A stretch of 64,000 nucleotides of DNA from positions 496,001 to 560,000 of the forward strand of contig JADKIU010000002.1 of NCBI GenBank assembly GCA_016722565.1. The letters run 5' to 3'. Shown piece by piece: positions 26,909 to 35,092 of the stretch. The notes under the pieces are model-generated. The model saw only the letters and a list, made by a program, of their open reading frames with translations. It did not search any database and was not told the origin of the DNA. Source of the DNA: Bacteroidota bacterium (lineage in GTDB: Bacteria > Bacteroidota > Bacteroidia > 2-12-FULL-35-15). Numbering within the stretch: position 1 is the first letter of the stretch; each line of letters opens with the position of its first letter. A program made the position numbers and the translations under genes.

Positions 26909-27373
26909 TTATTTATATCCTACCATAAATATCATGCAACCAGTAAGTTTTGCGTTAGTACTATCAGCAGGAACATCATAATCTACAAACATTTTACGAG
27001 CACGAGGCACATCGAAAATTAATTCTTTGTCATCTGCTTTCGCATCTTTGTTAGAGAAAATTGGTTCTCTCTTTTTAGCTTCTTTATCTTTTGTATACAC
27101 GTTAATTTTAATTCCTTTCGGTAATCCGGAAGTGTTAAATACTAAACGGTATTTTTCACCAATAAAGATAGGCACTTCAACTTCTAATTGTTGTGGCTTT
27201 TTAGTGAAATTAATTTTAGTGAATTTTTGGCTATCGTATTTATACGGATCCAATTTTTTCTTACAACTTGTTGTAAGTGCTTTTTTATCACAATTATCAG
27301 CTGTTTGAATAGTGGTGAATCCAAAAACGAATACTAAACCAACTAAACTTATGTAAAATGCTTTTTTACTCAT
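26909..27373 (-). CDS. Small secreted protein, first of a tandem family
   Basis: The start is ATG 27373 (MSKKAFYISLVGLVFVFGFTTIQ), which gives a normal signal peptide; a longer frame exists upstream. The 154-residue protein carries the family marks DPYKYDSQKFTKINF, EKYRLVFNTSGLPKGIKINVYTKD, KMFVDYDVPADS and GCMIFMVGYK. It is the most diverged of the three, being lysine-rich and lacking the first-strand cysteine of the others. It lies 78 bases after a lipoprotein gene, with which it may be co-transcribed. Function unknown. Confidence 0.72.
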   Translation of the reverse strand: MSKKAFYISLVGLVFVFGFTTIQTADNCDKKALTTSCKKKLDPYKYDSQKFTKINFTKKPQQLEVEVPIFIGEKYRLVFNTSGLPKGIKINVYTKDKEAKKREPIFSNKDAKADDKELIFDVPRARKMFVDYDVPADSTNAKLTGCMIFMVGYK

Positions 27374-27451
27374 TTTCAAGGGCTTTTTTAAGGAATTCGT
27401 GAATACTTCGTATTTCATCTTCTTTCGTTTAATTTTTTATACTTTTATGAA

Positions 27452-28330
27452 TTAACCATTAATAAATTTAACTCGCAACGCTTCAATTTTAGTTGTTAAT
27501 TGCGCTACTTCATCATCCGTTAAAGTCAATTCTTTCTCCATATCATCCGCTGCATCCGGGTTTCCTTTTACAGAAGGTAATCCATCATAAATATCTTTGA
27601 TAACTACTAAGTCTGCAATCAAACCAGTGATAGCAGGATCCTTTTTCTCCTCAGCTTGCAATGCTTTGATGATGCTTGATAGAATAGTCATTTGCTCCGC
27701 TAATTTGCTGTTCAATGATTTATCTTTCCCTTTTTCATACACTTTAGAACCAATGTACATACTTTCTACCCAAGCTCCAGAGAACACAATAGATGTGATT
27801 TGTTGTTGATCGTTTTCATCTAAATACATGTCGGTTACCATTTGCAATTCAGCAATGATATATGCTAAAGAATCTTCGTTGTTTAAGTTTTTCTCAAAAC
27901 GCTTTGACAAATTTCCTTGATCAAACACTGTTCCCATACCCAAATTATCCGCTAACTGACGGCTAAGTTTCATATAGTTCATTGCTTCCTGATTTTGTTT
28001 GTTCAATACAGCATAAGATAAATCAGCACTGTATACACCCAAATTCAAGGCTTTGGAAAGATTCGAAGTATATTTAGCAGGGTCTTTCAATTCACTGGTA
28101 ATACCTGCTTTGTATTTTAAACCGGATTTTTTGAAAATGGATGCAATTTGTAAAGGAGAAGGGAGTGAATACGTCACTTCTTCTGTTTCTACTTCAGCAA
28201 CAACTACAGAGTCTTGAGGAGGAGTAACGGTCTCTTCAGTTTGGGTATCGCCCCCGCAAGCTACCAAAACGATACTAGCTGCTGCAAACAATACACCTTT
28301 TAATGCGAGTGAGTTTTTCTTTAAAAGCAT
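27452..28330 (-). CDS. Lipoprotein of unknown function
   Basis: This 292-residue protein has a lipoprotein signal: hydrophobic GVLFAAASIVLVACGGD with Cys25 as the likely lipidated residue, followed by an acidic Thr/Glu/Val linker. The rest is predicted almost entirely helical (SNLSKALNLGVYSADLSYAVLNKQNQEA, NYMKLSRQLADNLGMG, SKLAEQMTILSSIIKALQAEE). I do not recognise the family. It lies upstream of three related secreted-protein genes on the same strand, so it may anchor or assist them at the membrane; that is inference. Confidence 0.75.
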   Translation of the reverse strand: MLLKKNSLALKGVLFAAASIVLVACGGDTQTEETVTPPQDSVVVAEVETEEVTYSLPSPLQIASIFKKSGLKYKAGITSELKDPAKYTSNLSKALNLGVYSADLSYAVLNKQNQEAMNYMKLSRQLADNLGMGTVFDQGNLSKRFEKNLNNEDSLAYIIAELQMVTDMYLDENDQQQITSIVFSGAWVESMYIGSKVYEKGKDKSLNSKLAEQMTILSSIIKALQAEEKKDPAITGLIADLVVIKDIYDGLPSVKGNPDAADDMEKELTLTDDEVAQLTTKIEALRVKFING

Positions 28331-28434
28331 TTTTTCTTAATTAGGAGTTAATAACGATTATTTAAAATTCGAAGGCTAAACTACAAAAAATTATCAATCT
28401 GCAAAAATCTAAATTATTAGCAAAAAACATCCTA

Positions 28435-29707
28435 CTACAATTTATTCCAATGCGACTGTTTATTATTAATGATTCCAATCACTTTACCCGTAAATGTGGT
28501 TCCAATAAATGGCGTATTTGCTGATTTCGAGTGGATGTGTTTTTTTTCGAATGTCCAGGTTACATCCGGGTTAAACACTGTTAAATTAGCCACTTCCCCT
28601 TCTTCAACTTTCACCTCTTTGAGTTTTAGCAGTTGGCGTGGCTGGTGGGTGATTGCATCAATTAAAGTGTTCAGTTTAATTTTGCCTTTATTACTATTTA
28701 TCAAGCCAAATGCACTTTCTAAGCCAATCATCCCATTCGATGCCTGATCAAATTCAACATCCTTTGATTCAATATCCTGTGGGCGGTGATCACAGGTAAG
28801 GACATCGATTGTGCCATCTGCAACAGCTTTTTTAAGCCCTTCTACATCTGCTTTTGTGCGAAGTGGGGGATTTAACTTGTAATTGCTATCAAATCCTTTT
28901 AGTAAAGTATCGTCCAGCACCAGATTATAAATCGTAGCAGAAGCTGTCACATTTAACCCTTTTGCTTTTGCCTGCTTGATTAAATCAGCTGATTTTTGTG
29001 TCGAGATGTTTGAAATATGAATAGGAGCATCGGCATATTCTGCTAAAAAGATATTACGAGCCACCATTAATTCTTCTGCGAGTGCGGGTATTCCTTTTAA
29101 ACCAAGTTGAGTAGACACAATCCCTTCATTCATTTTACCATCATGAGAAATGGTTTTCTCATCGCAGTGTGTAAGAATTAATCCGTCAAAATTCTGCGCA
29201 TAGAGGAGGGCACGCATCAATAAACCTGAATTGTTTACCGGTTTTTTTATCATCTGAAAAAGCCACCGCTCCGGCCATTTTCATATCATACATTTCTGAA
29301 ATATCCTGTCCTTCTTGTTTGTTGGACAATGTACCAATTGGGTAAACATCTACAATCGAATCGGCTGTTTTGTTTTTAATATATAATACTTCCGCTTTTG
29401 AATGAATGGTTGGGTTGGTAGAGGAGACCATTCCAACTCCGGTAAATCCACCGGCTGCTGCGGCTTTTATTCCGCTTTCCAAATCTTCTTTGTGCTCTAA
29501 TCCTGGGTCACAAAAACTTACTTGCATATCCAGCCAACCTGCAGAAAGGTGAAGATTTTCTGCTTCAATTAATTTCACATTTTTCTCCGGAACAATCTTC
29601 GATTTAATGGATTTAATCATCCCATTTTCAATGAGAACATCCATTACTTTCCCATTGTGAATCGACTTGGAGTCGACAATGAGTGCTGATTTAATTAATA
29701 TATTCAT
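28435..29707 (-). CDS. pyrC: Dihydroorotase-family amidohydrolase, single-base frameshift
   Basis: Dihydroorotase closes carbamoyl-aspartate to dihydroorotate in pyrimidine synthesis. The N-terminal part (from ATG 29707) has LIKSALIVDSKS, LSAGWLDMQVSFCDPGLEHKEDLESG and AAAAGGFTGV; the C-terminal part has GLILTHCDE, ISNISTQKSADLI, and TCDHRPQDIESKDVEFDQASNG. The frame breaks in a T7 run (plus strand) at 29242-29248; with one base fewer, AFSDDKK continues into PVNNSGLLMRALLYAQ and 423 residues result. In the usual HxH metal site, the sequence reads DMQVSF, so the first metal-binding histidines are absent. Many Bacteroidota carry such a PyrC-like (PyrX-type) protein, so catalytic activity is uncertain. 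Confidence 0.82.
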
Positions 29708-29742
29708 GATTCAATTTTTTTTATTTTTCAAATCCCCAAACA

Positions 29743-31797
29743 TCATTTCATGAAGCGTAACAAAGCCACTTCAGTTGCCAAAAAAAGCAGTGCTAAAATA
29801 ATACAAAGTTTCCATAATTTTTTGCCTTGCTCTAATTCCATTAATGATTCAGATAAGTTTTGCGCACTCAGTTCCATTACGCTAACATTACTCCAATTTA
29901 ACGAATTTAATTTTTCAGTTAATTCTGCGGCCGTATAACACGTCAAATCCGATTCGTTTCGATTAAAATTATAGGAAATCCCTCCAATTAAGTCCACATT
30001 GGCCAATAAATCGTAGTTGTTCGCTTCTTTGATCTGATTGTGAACGAGTATCGTTGTTTTGGAATCTACTAATTTATGTTCAGGAATAATATCAAATTTC
30101 TTTGCTACATTTTTTATATGAAATACATTTTCACCACTAATCACTTTATTACTTTCAATTGCATCGTCTTTTCCAATGGTATAAAAAAGTGGCTGTGCTA
30201 TCTGGCTATGCATCGCAATTTTAAAGAGTGTAGGAACAAAAATGGCATGACGGGATAGGTTACTAAAATTGTCGGAAATTCCCACCGTAGCAATGTATAG
30301 CTTTCCTTTTTCTACCGGATAGGTGCTTAAAAACACATCTCCGTTTTGAAGTTTCAATAAATACTCTTCATTACTTCTCGTGGTTTTCGAAAGCACAAAA
30401 TGTTCGTTCACCTTCGGCAAGTCCAAGTTGGTAGCACTGAATGTTTTTTTATCAAACACATCTTTGTAGACGATATGTTCCATATTTATCTTATCCACTT
30501 TTGTGTTGGCTGTATCCAAACGTTCAAAGTAGTTTGCTCGCAACGAAACCATAAACTCTTTATAGGAGTTCAAATCTGAATCTTTGTTTGGAAAAACAAG
30601 GACACTTCCTCCGTTCTCCATGAATTTCTTCAAGGATTGACCAAGTCCGGAGGAAATGGTTTTTAATTCATTAATCACAATCAACTTGTTTTTATTCAGG
30701 AATGAATAATCAATTTTGTTTTCTGCTACTTCCGAATACACAAAAAGTGAATCGGAACCGAATAGCTTCGTGAATGGCGATAAAGAAGCATCTAACCCAA
30801 TTCCATTGATGGTCATCACGGGAATGTTTTTTTCTACTTCAAAAGTGAAATAAAATTTATCATCAAAGGTCACCGGATAATCATTTAATTCAATACGGCA
30901 ATCTTGAATTCCAGTTTCTTTGGAAGAAAACGAAAGCACAACTTCTGTTTGACTGTTCTTATCTATATCAAAACTGGCCGGTGTTTTTTGAATATTATTT
31001 ATAAATAGCTTAATGGAATTTTTTTCCAATACTTTTTCCGATACATTTTTTATGCGAACATGCAATTTTTCCACTTGATTGTATTGGCGAATAGGGCTTT
31101 CAAACCAGCACGTATCAATGAATACGTTGCTTTTTTCAGCAGCTAACAAGGGGATGAATTTAAACTGAATGGATGTATCGTTTTTCACCTGGTTCCAATC
31201 CATCATTGTTTTTTGAAAATCGGAGAGAAGAAAAGCTGTTTTATTTTTATTGACTTCATTCAATACATCCGTTTGTCGCAAGCTAATTTCGGAGAAACTG
31301 CGGGTAACCGGACTAATTTTCACTTCATCCAACAATTCAATAAACTCTTCTTTGTTGACCAACCGTTGATGTTTGCCTTCAAAATCGTTGGTCAATAATT
31401 GAAAACGATCGGTTGGTTTATAAGCGGCTACAATTTCGAGTGCGCGTTTTTTTGCTTCATCCAGGAGAGTACCATTCTTATTGATGGTTTCCATACTGAA
31501 AGAGTTGTCGATAAAAATACTAACCGTTTTATCACCAACCGGCTTTTTATTGTTTTCGGATGCAATATAGGGTTGAGAAAAGGCCAATACTAAAAAGACA
31601 ATCGCCAGAATACGCGCGGCTAAAACCAATAAATGCTTAAGTTTGGATTTTGCTTGGGTTTCCTGCTTTACCTCTTTTAAAAAGCGAACATTGCTAAAGT
31701 AAACGGTCTTAAATTTTCGGAAATTGAATAAATGAATGATGATTGGTATTGCTACTGCTGAAAGGGCGAACAGAAAGGCAGGGTAGGTAAAGCTCAT
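29743..31797 (-). CDS. BatA-domain / von Willebrand A membrane protein
   Basis: This 684-residue membrane protein starts at ATG 31797. Residues 1-75 match the BatA N-terminal domain (FTYPAFLFALSAVAIPIIIHLFNFRKFKTVYFSNVRFL and a second transmembrane helix LLVLAARILAIVFLVLAFSQPYIA). A VWA domain follows with a MIDAS motif DNSFS in VSIFIDNSFSM. The long extracytoplasmic region ends in a last transmembrane helix LWKLCIILALLFLATEVALLRFM. The family is linked to the aerotolerance (Bat) operon by name, but isolated members like this have no established role. The gene is 35 bases upstream of pyrC and 38 bases downstream of the TIGR02757 gene. Confidence 0.85.
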   Translation of the reverse strand: MSFTYPAFLFALSAVAIPIIIHLFNFRKFKTVYFSNVRFLKEVKQETQAKSKLKHLLVLAARILAIVFLVLAFSQPYIASENNKKPVGDKTVSIFIDNSFSMETINKNGTLLDEAKKRALEIVAAYKPTDRFQLLTNDFEGKHQRLVNKEEFIELLDEVKISPVTRSFSEISLRQTDVLNEVNKNKTAFLLSDFQKTMMDWNQVKNDTSIQFKFIPLLAAEKSNVFIDTCWFESPIRQYNQVEKLHVRIKNVSEKVLEKNSIKLFINNIQKTPASFDIDKNSQTEVVLSFSSKETGIQDCRIELNDYPVTFDDKFYFTFEVEKNIPVMTINGIGLDASLSPFTKLFGSDSLFVYSEVAENKIDYSFLNKNKLIVINELKTISSGLGQSLKKFMENGGSVLVFPNKDSDLNSYKEFMVSLRANYFERLDTANTKVDKINMEHIVYKDVFDKKTFSATNLDLPKVNEHFVLSKTTRSNEEYLLKLQNGDVFLSTYPVEKGKLYIATVGISDNFSNLSRHAIFVPTLFKIAMHSQIAQPLFYTIGKDDAIESNKVISGENVFHIKNVAKKFDIIPEHKLVDSKTTILVHNQIKEANNYDLLANVDLIGGISYNFNRNESDLTCYTAAELTEKLNSLNWSNVSVMELSAQNLSESLMELEQGKKLWKLCIILALLFLATEVALLRFMK

Positions 31798-31835
31798 CAA
31801 AGGACAAATATAATGAATTTTCTAATAGCTTGTAA

Positions 31836-32612
31836 CTAAAACTTCTCAAACGCCCCGAGGCCAAACAATGCAAAATCGTATTTAACAGGATCTTTTGCAT
31901 CCAACTTGCGCAAATTCCCTGTGAGTTCTTCCACCACTTTCCAGTCGTTTTGAGTCCGTTTCAATACTCCCAACTTACGAGCAACATTTCCTGAATGCAC
32001 ATCAAGCGGACACATCAATGCAGAAACAGGCAGTGCATCCTTCCATATTCCGAAATCGACTCCTCGTTTATCGTTTCTTACCATCCATCGCAAATACATG
32101 CATAACCTTTTTGCTGATGAATTTTCTTCCGGATTGGATACATGTTTTTTTGTGCGGGAAGGATAATCAATCGAGAAGAAAAGGTTTCTGAATTTACTTA
32201 TTGCTTGAAGTGCTTGTTCAGGAATAGGGTTAGAAAGAGTAGGAGCGAATGCTCCTTCCAGCCCATTGTGGTTTTTGTAGATATTTTGTAGCGATTTCAT
32301 GAAAAACACTGCATCCACACCGTTAAATGTGCGATGAACAAAAGAATCAAAACGTGCAAAATCCTTTTGTTTGGCGGACATCACAAAATCGAATGGACTG
32401 TTGCCCATCAATTTCATCATCTTATTGGCATTGTTGATAATGGTCACCCGTTGTCCCCAAGCAATGGTAGCCGCTAAAAAACCAGCAATCTCGATATCTT
32501 CTTTTTGCGTGAACTGATGCGGAATGGATATCGGATCCGTTTCGATGAAATTAAAACGATTGTATTGATCGTATTTCTCATTTAAAAAGTCGCGCAATTC
32601 GCTTTTAGTCAT
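31836..32612 (-). CDS. TIGR02757 family (DUF2400) protein
   Basis: This 258-residue protein matches TIGR02757/DUF2400 over its length: DPISIPHQFTQKEDIEIAGFLAATIAWGQR, the FMKSLQNIY helix, AKRLCMYLRWMVR.D..VDFGIW, and the C-terminal MCPLDVHSGNVARKLGVL with the LDVHSG motif. The fold is thought to be related to HhH-GPD DNA glycosylases, which suggests DNA binding, but the function is unknown. The start overlaps the stop of the upstream XRE-regulator gene by 8 bases. Confidence 0.85.
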   Translation of the reverse strand: MTKSELRDFLNEKYDQYNRFNFIETDPISIPHQFTQKEDIEIAGFLAATIAWGQRVTIINNANKMMKLMGNSPFDFVMSAKQKDFARFDSFVHRTFNGVDAVFFMKSLQNIYKNHNGLEGAFAPTLSNPIPEQALQAISKFRNLFFSIDYPSRTKKHVSNPEENSSAKRLCMYLRWMVRNDKRGVDFGIWKDALPVSALMCPLDVHSGNVARKLGVLKRTQNDWKVVEELTGNLRKLDAKDPVKYDFALFGLGAFEKF

Positions 32613-33642
32613 TTTCAATTTTGGTAACAAGTCTTTTTAAAGCTTCATCTACTTGCTTAAAGTATCGATACCGTTGTTTCTCTGCAACACCACTGATTAA
32701 GTTTGACTTACGAATTAAATTTTTAAGCCATAAATCTGTTTCGTTACAAAAACCGTGGTTCATTGTCAGCATCACATTAAAGGTATGATAAGAGATATAA
32801 GAACCTTTTATATTTCCCATTTGCGACATCACGCAGTTGTTTCCAATCATCACATCGCTTTGGTAAAGGGCATAATTGTTTTCGGAAGAGGCCGGTTTAT
32901 TATTCGAATCAAATTTCACATTCATCTCTGCCTGTTTGCTGATTCTTGAAAACAACAAACTGAGTTCTCCGCAAACCTTTAAAGCATCTTCTTTACTTTT
33001 AAAAGCACCGGCTTCCCAATAAAACTCAACTTGCTTTAAGGTACTGTTTACGGTATCATCCGACCAAATTTCAATGGAGGAGATTTTAGCATACGCATCA
33101 TAAATATCTCTGGCGATTTCAACCAAGTCGGTATCCACATGCAATGTGTCGAACTTTTTATCTTCAAATCCGGGTGCATTTAAAATCGACTTATTCCAAT
33201 AAAATATTTTGAAGGCTGTTAAAAAAGGATGAGCAAAGTGCTGAAATACAGGAATATCCTCAGCTGCATAAATCACCGAGCGCTCATTTTCCGGAAACTT
33301 CAGAAGGGTATAAATATCCCTTTTCATGTTTTCGAGGTATTCACGAAATGTATTCACATGACCACTCAACTGATAGTAGGTGAAGTTAACTTGATTTAGG
33401 TTGCCCGCTGTTTCTTTATTGTTACTGATAAAAGCATCGAAAGAGATTTTGAAATGATTGCAGATTAAAGCAATCTCTTCAATACTCAATGTCGTTTCTC
33501 CTCTAATCCTTCTGTAAGCACTATCATTACTAACACCCAGCAAATCGGCCATTTCATCAACCAAGGAAATGTTTCCAGGCAAACCGGATTTTATCCGCTG
33601 CATTAATTTGCTTTGTGCAGATTCTTGCTCTTTTTTAGCCAT
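32605..33642 (-). CDS. XRE/BetR-type helix-turn-helix transcriptional regulator
   Basis: This 345-residue protein has an N-terminal helix-turn-helix (residues about 15-65: QRIKSGLPGNISLVDEMADLLGVSNDSAYRRIRGETTLSIEEIALICNHFKIS), where NDSAYRRIRGE is the recognition helix. The remaining 280 residues are helical without a known ligand domain and resemble the C-terminal part of BetR-like regulators in Bacteroidota. Immediately upstream, and in the gap to the divergent gene, lie TTTGCAA sites that form an operator array. It probably autoregulates. Start ATG 33642 was preferred to a TTG seven codons upstream. Confidence 0.82.
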   Translation of the reverse strand: MAKKEQESAQSKLMQRIKSGLPGNISLVDEMADLLGVSNDSAYRRIRGETTLSIEEIALICNHFKISFDAFISNNKETAGNLNQVNFTYYQLSGHVNTFREYLENMKRDIYTLLKFPENERSVIYAAEDIPVFQHFAHPFLTAFKIFYWNKSILNAPGFEDKKFDTLHVDTDLVEIARDIYDAYAKISSIEIWSDDTVNSTLKQVEFYWEAGAFKSKEDALKVCGELSLLFSRISKQAEMNVKFDSNNKPASSENNYALYQSDVMIGNNCVMSQMGNIKGSYISYHTFNVMLTMNHGFCNETDLWLKNLIRKSNLISGVAEKQRYRYFKQVDEALKRLVTKIEND

Positions 33643-33656
33643 TTTTCTTTTGTGTT

Positions 33657-33726
33657 TTTGCAAATCAGTGATTTAACATTTGCAATTTTTACTAAAAGTA
33701 AGAAATCGATTTGCAAAAATTGCAAA
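33657..33726. promoter_or_regulatory. TTTGCAA operator array between XRE regulator and divergent secreted-protein genes
   Basis: Three related sites: TTTGCAAAT (33657-33665), ATTTGCAAT (33678-33686), and the perfect inverted repeat TTTGCAA-AAA-TTGCAAA (33710-33726). The first lies 15 bases before the regulator ATG. The inverted-repeat geometry suits a dimeric HTH protein. Binding by the neighbouring regulator is inference. Confidence 0.6.
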
Positions 33727-33764
33727 TTTTCCAAAGTTTTTGATTTTTATCCATCCTTTTTTGC

Positions 33765-33789
33765 GACAAACCCTTCCAAACAGTTTGTC
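33765..33789. promoter_or_regulatory. 7-bp inverted repeat in the divergent leader
   Basis: GACAAAC (33765-33771) and GTTTGTC (33783-33789) form a perfect inverted repeat with an 11-base spacer. A short GGAAA/TTTCC pair follows. They are upstream of the first secreted-protein gene and could be an operator or an RNA hairpin. Confidence 0.4.
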
Positions 33790-33865
33790 CATAGCGGAAA
33801 GCCGTTTTCCTACCTCTTTTTCTCGACCTAGATTTGCTCCAGAAATAATTCAAAAAGCATCGACC

Positions 33866-34186
33866 ATGAAAAAATCAATTTTAATATTCATACACATCCT
33901 AATCTGCTTGAATATGCTAGGACAAACGAAAGCAAAACCTGCTTTTATCAGACATTTCTCCTCTGTGAATCAAGCTAAAGATGGAATAAAGACACTTTCT
34001 CTAAAAAGCTATTTGGTGGCGAGAAAAGAATATAAAAAAACAACCAGCGAAAAATACATTCCAAAGTTTTCATTCGACCTATTAGACGGAAAAGGAATTC
34101 ATCTTTTTAGCACTTCTAAAATGGGGCCGATACCATCCATGAATATTGGAGCAAGAGTGAATGCCGGAATTAAAATTATGCTTTAA
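33866..34186 (+). CDS. Small secreted protein of unknown function
   Basis: This is a 106-residue protein with a signal peptide (MKKSILIFIHILICLNMLGQ). The start is ATG 33866; the frame extends upstream, but that part lies in AT-rich promoter DNA. The mature protein is basic and has no recognised domain. It is the first gene of a rightward run of small secreted proteins after the divergent XRE regulator. Confidence 0.65.
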   Translation: MKKSILIFIHILICLNMLGQTKAKPAFIRHFSSVNQAKDGIKTLSLKSYLVARKEYKKTTSEKYIPKFSFDLLDGKGIHLFSTSKMGPIPSMNIGARVNAGIKIML

Positions 34187-34204
34187 TCTTTTAAAACTAA
34201 TAAC

Positions 34205-34345
34205 ATGAAAACAGAAATCCAAATCATCACAAAAAAGGCGACTATTCTTAAATGCAGTCTTTTTCTATTTATGCTTTCAATGGTTTTATGTGCAATTGAA
34301 AACATTGAATGGTCAATGATAGCAAAAAACATCTTTCACATTTAA
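34205..34345 (+). CDS. Small ORF, possible 46-residue membrane peptide
   Basis: ATG 34205 follows the previous stop by 18 bases and opens a 46-residue frame. It has a basic N-terminus and a hydrophobic core (LKCSLFLFMLSMVLCAI), so a single membrane helix or short signal-peptide-like sequence. The beginning MKTEIQI resembles MKTKNQIQ of the gene at 35093. No other support, so it may be a decayed relative or non-coding. Confidence 0.4.
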   Translation: MKTEIQIITKKATILKCSLFLFMLSMVLCAIENIEWSMIAKNIFHI

Positions 34346-34368
34346 ACTAAAATTTAACCCCCTAAACC

Positions 34369-35058
34369 ATGAAAAAAAACAATTTTTTAGCAACCATGAC
34401 TCTCTCATTGATAGCACTTTCCGGAGCAATCCGAATGAATGCTCAAGATACAATTGAGTTAAGAAATGGAATACAGGTAATCGGTTCTGTTATGGAAATA
34501 TCAGCAACGGAAGTTAAATATAAAAAAGCGGTCAATCCGGATGGCCCAATCTATTCTGAATTAAAAAACAACATTACTCGGATTGCATACAAAAATGGGA
34601 CTAAGGAAGAGTTTCAATTTGAAAAACCATGGCTACAGGCAGAAGAAAAAAATGAATTTAAACCTGTTGCGCAGAAAAAATTCATTGAAATGAAACAAAT
34701 TGGTTCAAAGTATTGGTATGGAGAAAAAACATTGAATGAAAGTGAAATGCAAGATGTATTGCTATTGATGAATAATCCCAAAATAACGAGTCATGTTAAG
34801 CTTGCAAAAAAACAAAGAGGGTGGCAGCACATTGGATTTGCCGCATTCCCGTTTGGCATTGCCTCCTTGTATTTTCTAAGTGAAAGTAGTGGTGGGTTAT
34901 TTAGCCATTACAATACACCCTACGACAAACAATATGAGAATAATGCGAAACTAACCGCATTGTTAGGATTAGCTTGCCTTACAACGTCTATTACTCTTAA
35001 AGTGAAACGCACAAAAAACAACAAACAAGCTTTAAAACTTTATCAAGAAAACTATTAA
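34369..35058 (+). CDS. Exported protein with C-terminal membrane helices
   Basis: This 229-residue protein has a signal peptide (MKKNNFLATMTLSLIALSGAIRMNAQ) and then a short strand-rich module (DTIELRNGIQVIGSVMEISATEVKYKKAV.PDGP.YS.. NNITRIAYKNGTKEEF), a pattern common in Bacteroidota envelope proteins of unknown function. Two hydrophobic segments near the end (GFAAFPFGIASLYFL and LTALLGLACLTTSITLKV) may be membrane helices. It is preceded by a TTTAACCCC-TAAA-CC-ATG leader similar to that of the next gene. Function unknown. Confidence 0.7.
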   Translation: MKKNNFLATMTLSLIALSGAIRMNAQDTIELRNGIQVIGSVMEISATEVKYKKAVNPDGPIYSELKNNITRIAYKNGTKEEFQFEKPWLQAEEKNEFKPVAQKKFIEMKQIGSKYWYGEKTLNESEMQDVLLLMNNPKITSHVKLAKKQRGWQHIGFAAFPFGIASLYFLSESSGGLFSHYNTPYDKQYENNAKLTALLGLACLTTSITLKVKRTKNNKQALKLYQENY

Positions 35059-35092
35059 AAAGATATTTTTTTAACCCCTAAATTAAAAAACC

